64,000 bases of DNA, from the NCBI GenBank assembly GCA_046293395.1, contig JBKBOU010000001.1, positions 1,364,001 to 1,428,000 of the forward strand, written 5' to 3'. Below, piece by piece: positions 42,784 through 52,401 of this stretch. The stretch's first letter is position 1; each line of letters begins with the position of its first letter. Both the position numbers and the translations under genes were made by a program. The notes beneath the pieces were generated by a model. It did no database searches, was not told the DNA's origin, and was given only the letters and a program-made list of their open reading frames with translations. The DNA is from CAYNRA01 sp046293395. GTDB taxonomy: Bacteria; Bacteroidota; Bacteroidia; Cytophagales; Spirosomataceae.

Positions 42784-45084
42784 ATGCCGACAACCGCGAT
42801 AGAGCAACTAGCCAAGGATAAGCTCAAAGAGATTTTTGGGTTTGATAATTTTAGAGGTAATCAAGAAGTTATCATCAAGAGTGTTCTTGATCGTAAAAAC
42901 ACGTTTGTGATTATGCCCACTGGCGCAGGAAAATCATTGTGCTACCAGCTTCCTGCCATTGTTCAAGAAGGAACTGCCGTTGTGATTTCTCCCTTGATTG
43001 CCCTCATGAAAAATCAGGTAGATCAAATGACCGCCTTCGGAATTAACGCGCAGTTCTTAAATTCTACGCTTAATAAATCCGAAATTACGAAGGTAAAAAA
43101 TGACGTATTGAGTGGCACTTGTAAATTACTTTACATTGCACCAGAATCATTGAACAAGGTCGAAAACCTCGACTTTATGAAAAAGGCAACGATTTCGTTC
43201 GTAGCTGTTGATGAAGCGCATTGTATTTCCGAATGGGGACACGATTTCCGGCCTGAATACCGCCGCATTCGGAGTATTATCGAAAGTATCAATCCGGAAC
43301 TTCCTATTGTAGCCCTCACAGCTACTGCAACACCGAAAGTTCAGCAGGATATTCAACGAAATTTGAACATGGACGACTCTGTTGTCTATAAATCGTCTTT
43401 CAATCGCAAAAACTTATACTACGAAATTCGGCCTAAAACCAACGCTAAAAAGCAACTTATCCGGTATGTCGCCAATAATAAAGGTAAGTCTGGAATCATT
43501 TATTGCTTGAGCCGAAAAAAGGTAGAGGAAATTGCCGAGCTTCTCAATGTAAACGGCATTAAGGCTCTTCCCTACCATGCAGGACTCGAAAGCGACCAAC
43601 GCATGAAAAATCAAGATGCCTTCTTGAACGAAGAATGTAGCGTGATTGTCGCTACCATCGCTTTTGGAATGGGCATTGATAAACCGGATGTTCGCTTCGT
43701 GATTCACTATGACGCACCCAAGTCATTGGAAGGATATTACCAAGAAACAGGACGCGCAGGACGCGACGGATTGGAAGGAAATTGCTTGATGTTTTACAGC
43801 TTTGATGACATCCTGAAACTCGAAAAATTCAATAAAGATAAAAACGTTTCTGAGCGAGATAATGCCAAGGCACTCTTGCTCGAAATGGTCGCTTACTCTA
43901 ATCTTGGCATCTGCCGCCGCCGTCAATTACTCAGCTATTTTGGCGAGTTCATGGAAAAAGATTGTGGTTTCTGTGACAATTGCCTCAAGCCAACCAAGCG
44001 TATCAAAGTGGAAAAACAAGTTACGCTCGCACTTCAAGCTATCTTGCAAACAGGTGAGCGTTTTACGGTTAATCACATTGCAGATGTCCTGACGGCTAGT
44101 AAATCCAATGCGTACATTGCCAGTTATCAACATGACCAACTCGATGTATATGGAAAAGGGCTGCAGTATTTCCAAGAGAGAAAGGAAGACGATGACAGTG
44201 AAGAGGACGATGAAACGCCCAAAACTCCACAAGCAGATTTAAACATCGACCAGAAAATTACGCTTGCAGACAAATGGGTATCTGTTATTCGTCAGCTGCT
44301 TGTTTTTGGGTTTCTGGAAAAAGATATTGAAAACTACGGTGTCGTTTATTTATCTGAAAAAGGAAAAAAATACCTTGATGACCCTTATCCTGTCGAACTT
44401 GCCGAAGACCATAACTACGAAAATACGGAAAGTAGCAAAGACGACGAGATACAAAATGCGCCAGTAACATCCGGAAGCGGCGCTTACGACGTGGCATTAA
44501 TGGAATTACTGAAATCTCTACGTAAAAAAATTGCGAAAGAGAAAAATGTTCCACCTTATGTCGTCTTCCAAGACCCATCTCTTGAAGAAATGGCGACCAC
44601 GTATCCCACTTCAGCCCAAGATTTGGCACAAATCAATGGCGTCGGAATGGGGAAAGTTCAAAAATTCGGTAAACCCTTCCTCGAGTTGATTACCAAATAT
44701 GTTGAAGACAACGAAATTGAAACAACACAGGATTTAGTAGTTAAGACAACCGTTAATAAGTCGAAAACCAAAATTTTTATCATCCAACAAATTGATAGAA
44801 AAGTAGATTTAGACGAAATCGCAGAGTCAAAATCCATGACTTTGGAAGAATTAATTCAAGAGATTGAACATATTTGTTACTCCGGTACAAAACTCAATTT
44901 GAATTATTATATCAACCAAATGATTGACCAAGATAAGCAGGCAGATATTTATGAATATTTCATGCGTGCTGACTCCGATAATATCAAACAAGCGATGGAG
45001 GAATTTGCAGATTACGAAGATGACATCACCGAAGAGGAAATCCGGTTGATGCGTATCAAATTCTTATCTGAATTTGCTAATTAA
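42784..45084 (+). CDS. recQ: ATP-dependent DNA helicase RecQ
   Basis: 3'-5' helicase of 766 residues for recombination repair. Walker A is MPTGAGKSLCYQ (Lys50), the DEAH box starts at Asp143, and SAT-like TATATPKVQ and QETGRAGRDG follow. A zinc-binding set of cysteines (CRRRQLL then CGFCDNC) and a winged helix come next. An HRDC domain lies at about 570-655 (YDVALMELLKSLRKKIAKE). The last 110 residues form an extra helical region, making this longer than E. coli RecQ but usual for Bacteroidota. A disordered acidic stretch (DDDSEEDDE) precedes the HRDC part. Confidence 0.95.
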   Translation: MPTTAIEQLAKDKLKEIFGFDNFRGNQEVIIKSVLDRKNTFVIMPTGAGKSLCYQLPAIVQEGTAVVISPLIALMKNQVDQMTAFGINAQFLNSTLNKSEITKVKNDVLSGTCKLLYIAPESLNKVENLDFMKKATISFVAVDEAHCISEWGHDFRPEYRRIRSIIESINPELPIVALTATATPKVQQDIQRNLNMDDSVVYKSSFNRKNLYYEIRPKTNAKKQLIRYVANNKGKSGIIYCLSRKKVEEIAELLNVNGIKALPYHAGLESDQRMKNQDAFLNEECSVIVATIAFGMGIDKPDVRFVIHYDAPKSLEGYYQETGRAGRDGLEGNCLMFYSFDDILKLEKFNKDKNVSERDNAKALLLEMVAYSNLGICRRRQLLSYFGEFMEKDCGFCDNCLKPTKRIKVEKQVTLALQAILQTGERFTVNHIADVLTASKSNAYIASYQHDQLDVYGKGLQYFQERKEDDDSEEDDETPKTPQADLNIDQKITLADKWVSVIRQLLVFGFLEKDIENYGVVYLSEKGKKYLDDPYPVELAEDHNYENTESSKDDEIQNAPVTSGSGAYDVALMELLKSLRKKIAKEKNVPPYVVFQDPSLEEMATTYPTSAQDLAQINGVGMGKVQKFGKPFLELITKYVEDNEIETTQDLVVKTTVNKSKTKIFIIQQIDRKVDLDEIAESKSMTLEELIQEIEHICYSGTKLNLNYYINQMIDQDKQADIYEYFMRADSDNIKQAMEEFADYEDDITEEEIRLMRIKFLSEFAN

Positions 45085-45105
45085 TGTCGCCTATTCCTTT
45101 CGCAC

Positions 45106-45141
45106 AAACGTCCTTATGTATCGCATGAGGACGTTTTTTTT
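45106..45141. terminator. Terminator after recQ
   Basis: AAACGTCCTTATG pairs with CATGAGGACGTTT (one wobble pair) around TATCG, followed by a T-run. It overlaps the stop codon of the convergent GT9 gene. Confidence 0.85.
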
Positions 45142-46189
45142 AGTATATCATGCCCTTCAGTTCTTCCCACACCTGATTGGGGGATATTTGATACAAACAA
45201 GCGAAATCACCGCGGTGGCAGCGTGTCTTTCCGTATGTGGAACAAGGGCGACAACCAAGCGAATTATCTTGTACAATTTTGTTTTCAGCCGATGAAAAAG
45301 GGGCATATCCCAAACTCGGATGTGTAGCCCCCCAGATGCTTAATGTGGGTACTTGCATCATATTTGCCAAATGTAAATTGGAAGAATCCAAGCAAATCAG
45401 TACATCAAACTGCTTAAAATACGCAAACTGAACCTCAAAAGAATGCGATGCCAATGAATGAACGCGCGAAGAACGAGGCAATACATCTTTCCAAAGTACC
45501 TCCTCTGCCCTACCGCCCACCAAAAAAAGTGTTGATTCAGGTGCTGACTCTCGTATTTTTTCCATCAATTCAGCGAAATAATGAATAGGCCAATTTTTCC
45601 CTTTGTGTTGAGAGAACGGTGCGATGGCTATCCATTTTTCTCCCTCATTTTTTCGGAGAATTGGGTATTCTACGTGTTCAGCAGGTTGAATGAACGTTTT
45701 ATTCGTATCCAAAGATACCGCGGACAATAAGCCAACCCTCCGCCAGGTGTCTGCATAACGTTCAATCAGTGGAGTGAAGGTTTTTTTTGTCTTCCAAAAA
45801 CGGCGTGTTGCACCTATTTTTGTCCATTTATCTTTCCGAATCACAGCCGTAGGAATACCATAAATTGCAGCATACCAACGGCAAATCGTCGAACGAATAG
45901 ACTGGTGTTGGTCAATCACTAAAGAGGGGTGAAGAGATAAAATAGAAGCAGCTAAACGGAGAGTTCCCCAAAATCCTTTGTACGTATCTCTGAAAGAAAC
46001 CCCTTTGAAATGGAGTCTAGAGTGACCCGTAAAGAAGGACGAAAACCCAGAATTACTTACGACAATAATCTCTAAATCAGGGCTTTCTGATAAAACCTGT
46101 AGGAGGCTAGGCAAAAGTAAAATGACATCTCCCATGGCAGAGAAACGGAGAACAACAGCTATTTTTTTTGCGCCATTCTGTGACCTCAT
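45140..46189 (-). CDS. Glycosyltransferase family 9 (LPS heptosyltransferase-like)
   Basis: Cytosolic GT-B enzyme of 349 residues. The N-terminal VVLRFSAMGDVILLLPSL contains the conserved acceptor-site Asp of heptosyltransferases. The C-terminal nucleotide-sugar domain has IAPFSQHKGKNWPIHYFAEL, CLDSSNLHLANMM and SIWGATHP, all typical of GT9. It probably adds a core sugar to lipopolysaccharide. Cys-rich C-terminus (GCRPCSTYGKTRC) also occurs in this family. Its ATG overlaps the stop of the DUF4254 gene (ATGA). Confidence 0.9.
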   Translation of the reverse strand: MRSQNGAKKIAVVLRFSAMGDVILLLPSLLQVLSESPDLEIIVVSNSGFSSFFTGHSRLHFKGVSFRDTYKGFWGTLRLAASILSLHPSLVIDQHQSIRSTICRWYAAIYGIPTAVIRKDKWTKIGATRRFWKTKKTFTPLIERYADTWRRVGLLSAVSLDTNKTFIQPAEHVEYPILRKNEGEKWIAIAPFSQHKGKNWPIHYFAELMEKIRESAPESTLFLVGGRAEEVLWKDVLPRSSRVHSLASHSFEVQFAYFKQFDVLICLDSSNLHLANMMQVPTLSIWGATHPSLGYAPFSSAENKIVQDNSLGCRPCSTYGKTRCHRGDFACLYQISPNQVWEELKGMIY

Positions 46190-46776
46190 TTGCTAGGAAC
46201 TACATCTGAAAAATCGTTGTACATTTTCATTTGTTTGTACAACTTCATATACTTTTTACCTTGCTGGAGGTCATTCATAAATTCATCATAACTAGCAGCC
46301 AAGTCTTTTTCTTGTTCAAGTAAAACAGCCAACTTAGCTTGCAGAACATCCAAAGAAGTCGTTTCCTTTGGAGCGGCTATCAACCTATTGAAATGATAAA
46401 TTTTAAGCTGAAGAATCGACATTCTATCCAGTAGCCATGCAGGAGTTTCTGAATTAAATGTGGCTTTGGGCTGGCGAACAACAGAACTAAATTGCGTCAA
46501 AAAATGAACGTCTATTTCTTCAACGGTATCTGTTCGTTCCTGATTTAGAGTATCGATTTTTCTTTTGATATAAATAAATTCTTGCGCAGGGAGTTCAGGA
46601 ACCCGTATTTTATCTTCTAAGTCCCATTGAAAACAATCAATCCAATTTTTCAGAACCAACAATTGGCTGAATTTGTCCATTTTGGAAGAGGTAGAAAGAA
46701 GTTTTTTCTTGGAAGGATTTGTATGATACAGCGTGATGGTATTTTTAAACAGCTTATTAATTTTACGTGCTTGCAT
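46186..46776 (-). CDS. DUF4254 protein
   Basis: Helical protein of 196 residues matching DUF4254 (WIDCFQWDLEDKIRVPELP, NQERTDTVEEID, TPAWLLDRMSILQLKIYH). These proteins are found next to heptosyltransferases and other LPS genes in Bacteroidota, as here, with a 4-base overlap to the GT9 gene. The molecular function is unknown; a role in LPS core assembly is inferred from context only. No signal peptide. Confidence 0.8.
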   Translation of the reverse strand: MQARKINKLFKNTITLYHTNPSKKKLLSTSSKMDKFSQLLVLKNWIDCFQWDLEDKIRVPELPAQEFIYIKRKIDTLNQERTDTVEEIDVHFLTQFSSVVRQPKATFNSETPAWLLDRMSILQLKIYHFNRLIAAPKETTSLDVLQAKLAVLLEQEKDLAASYDEFMNDLQQGKKYMKLYKQMKMYNDFSDVVPSK

Positions 46777-46815
46777 AAGTATTTTGAAATAGAGGGAAAG
46801 AAACGTACATGTACA

Positions 46816-46849
46816 AAGATAGCTTCGATTTTGGTATCGAAGCTATCTT
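46816..46849 (-). terminator. Stem-loop after the DAACS symporter gene
   Basis: A perfect 14-base stem, AAGATAGCTTCGAT against ATCGAAGCTATCTT, with loop TTTGGT. The T-run on the minus strand is short, so termination may be incomplete into the GT9 operon. Confidence 0.7.
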
Positions 46850-46877
46850 GGAGGAAATTTATACAAAAACGTACAAA

Positions 46878-48113
46878 TTAGGCGGCTACGGGTGTTTCGC
46901 CCTCCCATTTAGAGACAATAGCAGCGGCTACGGCATTTCCAGCGACCGAAGTAGCGGAACGTCCCATGTCTAATAGCCAATCGACGGCAAAGAGTAAAAT
47001 AAGCCCTTCAGCAGGAAGATTAAACATAGACATGGTTCCAGCGATAACGACCAACGAGGCTCTTGGTACGCCGGCAATTCCTTTACTGGTAATCAAAAGC
47101 GTGAGCATCATCGTCAATTGTTGCGCAATACTCAGCTCTACCCCATAGGCTTGCGCGATAAAACCTGTCGCGAAAGTCATGTACATCATAGAACCATCCA
47201 GATTAAACGAGTAGCCCAAAGGCAATACAAAACTGACGATTTTTTCAGACACACCGTATTTTTTAAGTTGCTCAATTTGAAGTGGCATAGAAGCCTCTGA
47301 ACTTGCCGTACTGAACGATAAAAACAAAGCATCTTTGACATACGAAAGCAATTTCCAATAGGGAACTTTAGCAACCAAACAAATGGCGGGTAAAATCACG
47401 AGAATAAAGAAAGCTAGAGTCGCAAAGAAGCAGATAACAAGGTAAAAATAGCCACCTAAAATGCCTAAACCTTGCGCTGCAATAACCGCAGCAACTGCAC
47501 CAAACACACCATAAGGAGCAAAACCCATGACATATTCAACAATTTTGAACATGACCTCTGATACAGCATCGAGGGCACGAATCAATATTTTTCCATGCTC
47601 TCCAATGGCTGCCGTCCCGATTCCGAAGAAAAGAGAGAAAACAACGATTTGTAAGATTTCATTGGTTGCTAATGCTTCGAAGAAACTTTGGGGAAATAAG
47701 TGTGTGATGAAATTTTCAAGTGTCATTTTTTTCACTTCAATACCTGTATCAGCGCCCGACTCAGGAAGAGGGATTTGCATCATTTTGCCAGGTTTCATGA
47801 TATTTACAGCTACCAAACCTGTTACCAGTGAAACAACCGTAGCAAAGTAAAAATAGCCTAATGTTTTGACACCAATGCGGCCAACTTGCTTAAAATCACC
47901 AAGTTTAGCGATACCGACCGTCAAAATAGAGAAGATGAGAGGGCCGACAATCATCTTAATCATGCGTAAGAAAATCTTACTAAGTAAATTCAGGTAAGTA
48001 CTCCAAGAGGCAAGCGTTTCAGGGTCATTGGCTAGAAATTGGTTCATTCCATAACCAACAGCTATCCCGAGTGCCATCCCGATAAAGATTTTCCAAGTAA
48101 TGTTCAGTTTCAT
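46878..48113 (-). CDS. Dicarboxylate/amino acid:cation symporter (DAACS family)
   Basis: Membrane carrier of 411 residues with eight main helices and two re-entrant loops. The first loop has SFSTASSEASMPLQ, the second LITSKGIAGVPRAS, and helix 7 has YSFNLDGSMMY where glutamate carriers have NMDGT. AVDWLLDMGRSATSVAGNAVAAA near the end, split by the Asp-Met-Gly, holds substrate-binding Asp and Asn. It probably takes up glutamate, aspartate or C4-dicarboxylates with Na+ or H+. Monocistronic and leftward. Confidence 0.93.
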   Translation of the reverse strand: MKLNITWKIFIGMALGIAVGYGMNQFLANDPETLASWSTYLNLLSKIFLRMIKMIVGPLIFSILTVGIAKLGDFKQVGRIGVKTLGYFYFATVVSLVTGLVAVNIMKPGKMMQIPLPESGADTGIEVKKMTLENFITHLFPQSFFEALATNEILQIVVFSLFFGIGTAAIGEHGKILIRALDAVSEVMFKIVEYVMGFAPYGVFGAVAAVIAAQGLGILGGYFYLVICFFATLAFFILVILPAICLVAKVPYWKLLSYVKDALFLSFSTASSEASMPLQIEQLKKYGVSEKIVSFVLPLGYSFNLDGSMMYMTFATGFIAQAYGVELSIAQQLTMMLTLLITSKGIAGVPRASLVVIAGTMSMFNLPAEGLILLFAVDWLLDMGRSATSVAGNAVAAAIVSKWEGETPVAA

Positions 48114-48421
48114 AATTCAATTAGACTTTGGGGTATTTATTTTGTGTAAGGAAGTTGATTTGTGTAGTTATTGCTTTCGTCTTGGTTTATTAGCGCGAAA
48201 GAAAAATCCTTTGTGTTGCAATATAATGTAAAAAAGCGAGGGAAAGGTAGGAATGGAGCGGCTTTTCATTACAAAACTGGACTAAAGTACAAGAATTGTC
48301 GATAAGAACATCGACCATTATCCCTCAATTAATCCTATTTCATTAAACTTTTTTGGCTAAAAATATGTAGTAAAGGGCGTACTCACCACTAAGTACACAA
48401 ATCCACACAACAACAATACAC
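48114..48421. other. Divergent intergenic region
   Basis: About 308 bases between the leftward symporter and the rightward nitroreductase. It should hold both promoters. A short hairpin (TCGAT near 48299 and ATCGA near 48308) is visible. No perfect TAnnTTTG was found in either direction. Confidence 0.35.
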
Positions 48422-49054
48422 ATGAGCGTAGTAAGTGATTTATCTTGGCGTTATGCCGCAAAAAAATTGAATGGAACAGCCGTTCCAGCTGAGACCGTGC
48501 AGTACATTTTGGACGCTATTCAGCTTTCTCCTTCGTCTTCTGGGTTACAGCCCTACGAAGTTTTGGTGATTACGAATGCGGAGTTGAAACAGAAAATTCA
48601 GCCAATTGCGTACGGTCAAACACAGATTGTAGATGCCTCGCATGTACTGGTTTTCGCTGCTTGGGATAATTATACAGAAGAGCGCGTGAATGAGTTTTTT
48701 GAAAGAGCCAATGCGGAACGTGGGTTGCCAAGTTCAGCGACGGATGCGTACAGAACGAATCTTTGGGCAGGTCTGCAAGCCAATTCAGCAGAGGCGAACT
48801 TCCAACATGCAGCAAAGCAAGCATACATTGCTTTGGGTATCGCTATGTTGGCAGCAGCCGAACAAAAAGTAGATGCAACACCGATGGAAGGTTTCAAACC
48901 TAATGAACTAGACGAATTACTTGGATTGGCTGCTAAAGGGTTGCGCAGTGCTGCTATTCTTACGCTAGGCTATAGAGATGAAGCCAACGATTGGTTAGTA
49001 AATCTTAAAAAAGTACGTACGCCAGCAGAAAGGTTGTTCACAAAAATCGATTAA
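48422..49054 (+). CDS. NAD(P)H-dependent nitroreductase family protein
   Basis: FMN enzyme of 210 residues of the NfsB-like class. The N-terminal RYAAKKLNG and LSPSSSGLQPYEVLVI segments bind the flavin phosphate; AALGIAMLAAAEQKVDATPMEGF is the usual central helix and loop (here QAYIALGIAMLAAAE), and LRSAAILTLGYRDEAN closes the domain. It probably reduces nitro compounds or quinones with NAD(P)H. Monocistronic and ends in a strong terminator shared with the convergent aldo/keto reductase. Confidence 0.88.
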   Translation: MSVVSDLSWRYAAKKLNGTAVPAETVQYILDAIQLSPSSSGLQPYEVLVITNAELKQKIQPIAYGQTQIVDASHVLVFAAWDNYTEERVNEFFERANAERGLPSSATDAYRTNLWAGLQANSAEANFQHAAKQAYIALGIAMLAAAEQKVDATPMEGFKPNELDELLGLAAKGLRSAAILTLGYRDEANDWLVNLKKVRTPAERLFTKID

Positions 49055-49055
49055 T

Positions 49056-49110
49056 CGAACTCCCTGGTTTAATAAAAAAATCCCCCAGTTTAAGCTGGGG
49101 GATTTTTTTA
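49056..49110. terminator. Bidirectional terminator with CCCTGGTTTAA element
   Basis: A copy of the ACTCCCTGGTTTAA element (49058-49072) precedes an A7 tract and a perfect stem TCCCCCAG/CTGGGGGA (49081-49102) with loop TTTAAG and a T7 tract. It separates two convergent genes. Confidence 0.9.
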
Positions 49111-50094
49111 TTGGCTCCAATCTGTGGGAACTCTGTCCCAGCGGTGTTTTTTGAGTTGGGCAATCAAATCTGTGGGTAGCCCTTGCCCATCACTAACAGC
49201 CGTATTGGCGAGAACATGGTGTTTTTTACGCATTCCTGGAATAATAGTATCTACATCGTCATTCGCTAAAATGAACCGCAAAGCCATTTCAGGCATTGTC
49301 ATATTCGTTGGAATGAGCGGCCGTAACGCATCTGCATGTTCAACACTCGATAGCAGGTTTTCGGGAACAAAATAGGTAGAACGCCAATCATCAGCAGGAA
49401 AAGTCGTGTCTTTGGTCATTGTTCCGGTCAAAGTTCCTTCGTCAAAAGGTACACGTGCAATGGTAGCAATATCTAGCTCACGGCAAAGCGGAAAAAGGGC
49501 ATCTTCCGGCGCTTGGTCAAAAATATTATAAATGACTTGAACTGCATCAATATGCCCTGTTTTTAAGGTTTCAAGCACATTATTAGGTTCCCAACGGTTA
49601 ACACTAATCCCAAAGTGCTTGACTTTTCCGTCTTGCTTTAATTGTTCTACTGCGCGTTGCCACTCCTCGTTTTGTGCCCACGCGTCTTCCCAAACATGGA
49701 ATTGCTGTAAGTCGATGCAATCAACACCCAAATTTTTAAGACTTTTTTCGGTGTATTCGATAATATGACTCGCTGGAAAACATTCGTCCAAGCTAAAATG
49801 TGATTTAGATGGCCAAATAAAGTTTTTAGGTGGAATTTTAGTACCGTAGCGAAGTTCTTTTGTAGGAAATTTACGGAGTAATTCACCCAAAATTTCCTCA
49901 CTTTTCCCGGCTCCGTAACCCCAAGCCGTATCAAAAAATGTACATCCTTGTTCTACTGCTAACGCCAGAGAAGCATTGACCTCCTCGATGTCTGAGCCCG
50001 TCCATCCGGCTAATCCCCACATGCCGTAGCCAATCTCGCTCACTTGCCAATCCGTCCGACCAAATCGTCTGTATTTCATTGTATTGGTTATCAT
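49108..50094 (-). CDS. Aldo/keto reductase
   Basis: NADPH-dependent oxidoreductase of 328 residues with a TIM barrel. GYGMWGLAG and FFDTAWGYGAGKSEEILGEL carry the catalytic Asp and Tyr; GTKIPPKNF has the Lys and CIDLQQFHVWED the His-containing strand. The C-terminal IIPGMRKKHHVLANTA binds the cofactor phosphate. It is of the YajO/YghZ-like class, acting on small aldehydes or sugars; substrate unknown. ATG 50094 and ATG 50079 are both possible starts; the promoter is only about 20 bases upstream. Confidence 0.9.
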   Translation of the reverse strand: MITNTMKYRRFGRTDWQVSEIGYGMWGLAGWTGSDIEEVNASLALAVEQGCTFFDTAWGYGAGKSEEILGELLRKFPTKELRYGTKIPPKNFIWPSKSHFSLDECFPASHIIEYTEKSLKNLGVDCIDLQQFHVWEDAWAQNEEWQRAVEQLKQDGKVKHFGISVNRWEPNNVLETLKTGHIDAVQVIYNIFDQAPEDALFPLCRELDIATIARVPFDEGTLTGTMTKDTTFPADDWRSTYFVPENLLSSVEHADALRPLIPTNMTMPEMALRFILANDDVDTIIPGMRKKHHVLANTAVSDGQGLPTDLIAQLKKHRWDRVPTDWSQ

Positions 50095-50113
50095 TTAATG
50101 GTTGAAATAAATC

Positions 50114-50121
50114 CAAATATA
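50114..50121 (-). promoter_or_regulatory. -7 element for the aldo/keto reductase gene
   Basis: On the minus strand it reads TATATTTG, a perfect TAnnTTTG, 20 bases before ATG 50094. Confidence 0.55.
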
Positions 50122-50138
50122 AGCGTTTAATTGATTTT

Positions 50139-50696
50139 CTAGTCGATTTGAATACCGAAATTAGTTACCAACCCCACCAAATTGGTTCTGTCAAATCGGG
50201 CTTTTTTCAATTTATTTGTGAATGGATTCACTTGAAAATTTTGCGCTCTCCGGAAATCAGCCTTCTCTACATTTGTTTGGTCAAAAATAGCTCCCGACAA
50301 ATTGCTATCCGTGAATTGCACACCAGTTAAGTCGGCTTCACTGAAATCCACTTCTGTTAAATTACACGATTCGAAAACTGTATTTTTGATGTTCATGCCA
50401 TAAAATAAACTATGTTCTAACCGACATTGGCTGAAACGGAACGATAAACCAAAGGAATGACAAGTCTCAAAATGAAGTCCCATCATTTTACATTTCTCAA
50501 AGGTCACATCCTGAAATTGTACTCCTTGCAAGGGCAAATTACTGAGCTGACATTCACGAAAAACACAATCGATAAAACGACAATTTTTGAGTGAAAAGTC
50601 CGAAAAATCAATGTGTTCGAACGTACAACTCTCGTACTCAGCCGCTTGAAAAGAAGAAATTTTGGTGAATATTTGGTCAAAAAAAGAATTTTCCAT
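50139..50696 (-). CDS. Pentapeptide repeat protein
   Basis: Cytosolic protein of 185 residues made almost entirely of A(D/N)LXX-type pentapeptides (FSDFSLKNCRFIDCVFRE, LTEVDFSEADLTGVQFTD), which fold into a right-handed square beta-helix. Phe and Leu fill the core positions. Related proteins such as the Qnr/Mcbg class protect DNA gyrase from quinolones, and the size fits that group, but the function here is not proven. It follows the CHAP gene 13 bases downstream in the leftward operon. Confidence 0.88.
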   Translation of the reverse strand: MENSFFDQIFTKISSFQAAEYESCTFEHIDFSDFSLKNCRFIDCVFRECQLSNLPLQGVQFQDVTFEKCKMMGLHFETCHSFGLSFRFSQCRLEHSLFYGMNIKNTVFESCNLTEVDFSEADLTGVQFTDSNLSGAIFDQTNVEKADFRRAQNFQVNPFTNKLKKARFDRTNLVGLVTNFGIQID

Positions 50697-50709
50697 AATT
50701 CATTTTTGG

Positions 50710-51351
50710 TTAATGAGGCAAAGAATCTTTTCGAAGCCAACCCAAGATGCGTTTATCTTGCAATTGCCAACGATTTTGAACAAAAGAATACCGGATGACA
50801 CGTCTCGTCCGCAGCCCTGTATTTTGTTGAACGATTTCCAATGAATCTTGCCAGATAGTTGAAATAATAGCGACGTGTCCATATTTGTTATCAGATGTAG
50901 CATTAAATACAAGTATATCGTATTTCTGTGGTTTCCAATAACTTGGATGTGCAAATTGCCGCAATTGGCGTGCTTGGTTCAGTTGCCCATCCGATAACTC
51001 TGTTTCAAAAAAATCAACGGCTTCTCCACTCCCAATCGGAAATGTGTGATGAAGGAAATCATAGTAAAACCGCTTGATGAACTCCACGCATTGGTATTGA
51101 AGTCCATACACATACCCATTTGGTGACTTACTGATACCCAGCACGTTGTCTGGAGACCCATTGTAAAATACAGGGATATTTTGAAAAGTATCAAGTGTGT
51201 CTCCCACTATGTATTTTTTACCTGCTAGATATATTGCCATTGGTGAAGTAAACTCTTGTTTTCTGAAAGAACGGTATTGGCTAATAGCAACCATTCCGGC
51301 AAGGAGCAGGACGCATACACCACCAATGAGATATTCTGAACGGGCTTTCAT
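50710..51351 (-). CDS. CHAP-domain amidase, membrane-anchored
   Basis: Protein of 213 residues with an N-terminal membrane helix (about 9-25, LIGGVCVLLLAGMVAIS). The CHAP domain has the catalytic Cys in YQCVEFIKRFYYD and the His in YGHVAIIS, with a downstream WQLQDKRILGWLR end. CHAP enzymes cleave peptidoglycan or glutathionylspermidine; with the anchor, a cell-wall role is more likely. Its ATG overlaps the ROK gene stop codon (ATGA), so the two are co-translated. Confidence 0.85.
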   Translation of the reverse strand: MKARSEYLIGGVCVLLLAGMVAISQYRSFRKQEFTSPMAIYLAGKKYIVGDTLDTFQNIPVFYNGSPDNVLGISKSPNGYVYGLQYQCVEFIKRFYYDFLHHTFPIGSGEAVDFFETELSDGQLNQARQLRQFAHPSYWKPQKYDILVFNATSDNKYGHVAIISTIWQDSLEIVQQNTGLRTRRVIRYSFVQNRWQLQDKRILGWLRKDSLPH

Positions 51352-52286
51352 TTGGTATTTTGTAAACCGCGAACAAGCTCAATGGCACCAAAAACCCCTG
51401 CACTATCACCCAATAAAGGCTTCAAAAACTGAGTTTGGACATCTCCTGAATTGAAAATGTATTTTTTCAGTTCCTCTACCCCCTCCGTATAAAGTTCTTC
51501 GATTTGTCCGACACCACCGCCTATCACGACGACATCTGGGTCAAGTACGTTGATAATTCCCGAGATGGCACGCCCGAAACTAGCAGTTAAAAATTGAATC
51601 GTCTGGGTAGCGAAAGGATCAATTCCCTCTTTGTGGCGGGCGTAAATAGCCGGTAAACGCAAAGAGTTTCCGCTAAGTTCTTCGTATTTTTTTTCGAGTT
51701 TAGGTCCAGAAAACACCATTTCATTACAGCCATTTTTACCACAATAACATGGGTCGCCGGCGGGGTCAAAGAGAACATGCCCCCATTCTCCACCAATGCC
51801 GTGTTTTCCATGAATCAATTGGCCATTGACAACAATACCGCCACCAACACCCGTGCCAAGAATTACACCAAAGACGACTTGTGCATTGGGTGCATAGGTA
51901 GCAACAGCCCCTTGGTGAGTTTCAGCCAAAACAAAGCAATTGGCATCATTGGCTAAGGCAATCGGAATGCCGAGGAGTTCCTCCAAATCTCGGTGCATGG
52001 GTTGCCCGTTCATGGCGGTCGTATTGCAGTTTTTCATGGTTTTTGTACGCGGGTCCAAAGTTCCCGGAGTACTAAATCCAACGGCATTGGGCTTAGATTG
52101 GAGGGCTTGCGCAACCTCTGAAAGTAACTTTTTAATTTGATTCAATATATGCGTATAGCCAAGGTGGGCTTCAGTGGGTAATCGTTGTTTATAAACGATT
52201 TCTTGGTTGGATGCATGAACAACGACACATTCAATTTTAGTGCCGCCGAGGTCAATTCCCCATAGATAATCGGAGGTTTTCGTCAT
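51348..52286 (-). CDS. ROK family sugar kinase
   Basis: Cytosolic kinase of 312 residues. The ATP site is GIDLGGTKIECVVV near the start; the catalytic base Asp is in LANDANCFVLAE, and the zinc site is CYCGKNGCNE with the preceding GEWGHVLFD histidine. GVILGTGVGGGIVVNG is the second phosphate loop. Substrate is probably glucose, N-acetylglucosamine or a related sugar. The frame could start at TTG 52346 but the promoter lies inside that part, so ATG 52286 is used. Followed by CHAP and pentapeptide genes. Confidence 0.92.
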   Translation of the reverse strand: MTKTSDYLWGIDLGGTKIECVVVHASNQEIVYKQRLPTEAHLGYTHILNQIKKLLSEVAQALQSKPNAVGFSTPGTLDPRTKTMKNCNTTAMNGQPMHRDLEELLGIPIALANDANCFVLAETHQGAVATYAPNAQVVFGVILGTGVGGGIVVNGQLIHGKHGIGGEWGHVLFDPAGDPCYCGKNGCNEMVFSGPKLEKKYEELSGNSLRLPAIYARHKEGIDPFATQTIQFLTASFGRAISGIINVLDPDVVVIGGGVGQIEELYTEGVEELKKYIFNSGDVQTQFLKPLLGDSAGVFGAIELVRGLQNTK

Positions 52287-52315
52287 TTTTAGTTCAAAAA
52301 ATTGGATTGAAATGA

Positions 52316-52347
52316 CAAATATGCCGAAACTTTCTCGTCTCGCCAAA
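52316..52347 (-). promoter_or_regulatory. Promoter for the ROK-CHAP-pentapeptide operon
   Basis: On the minus strand, TTTG (52344-52347), a 20-base gap and CATATTTG (52316-52323; one mismatch to TAnnTTTG) are present about 30 bases before the ROK start, with the spacing of a Bacteroidota promoter. Confidence 0.6.
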
Positions 52348-52401
52348 CAAGAAGAACGGGAACAGAGAAGCTAGAAATAGGTATTTTTTGAACGGATTTA
52401 G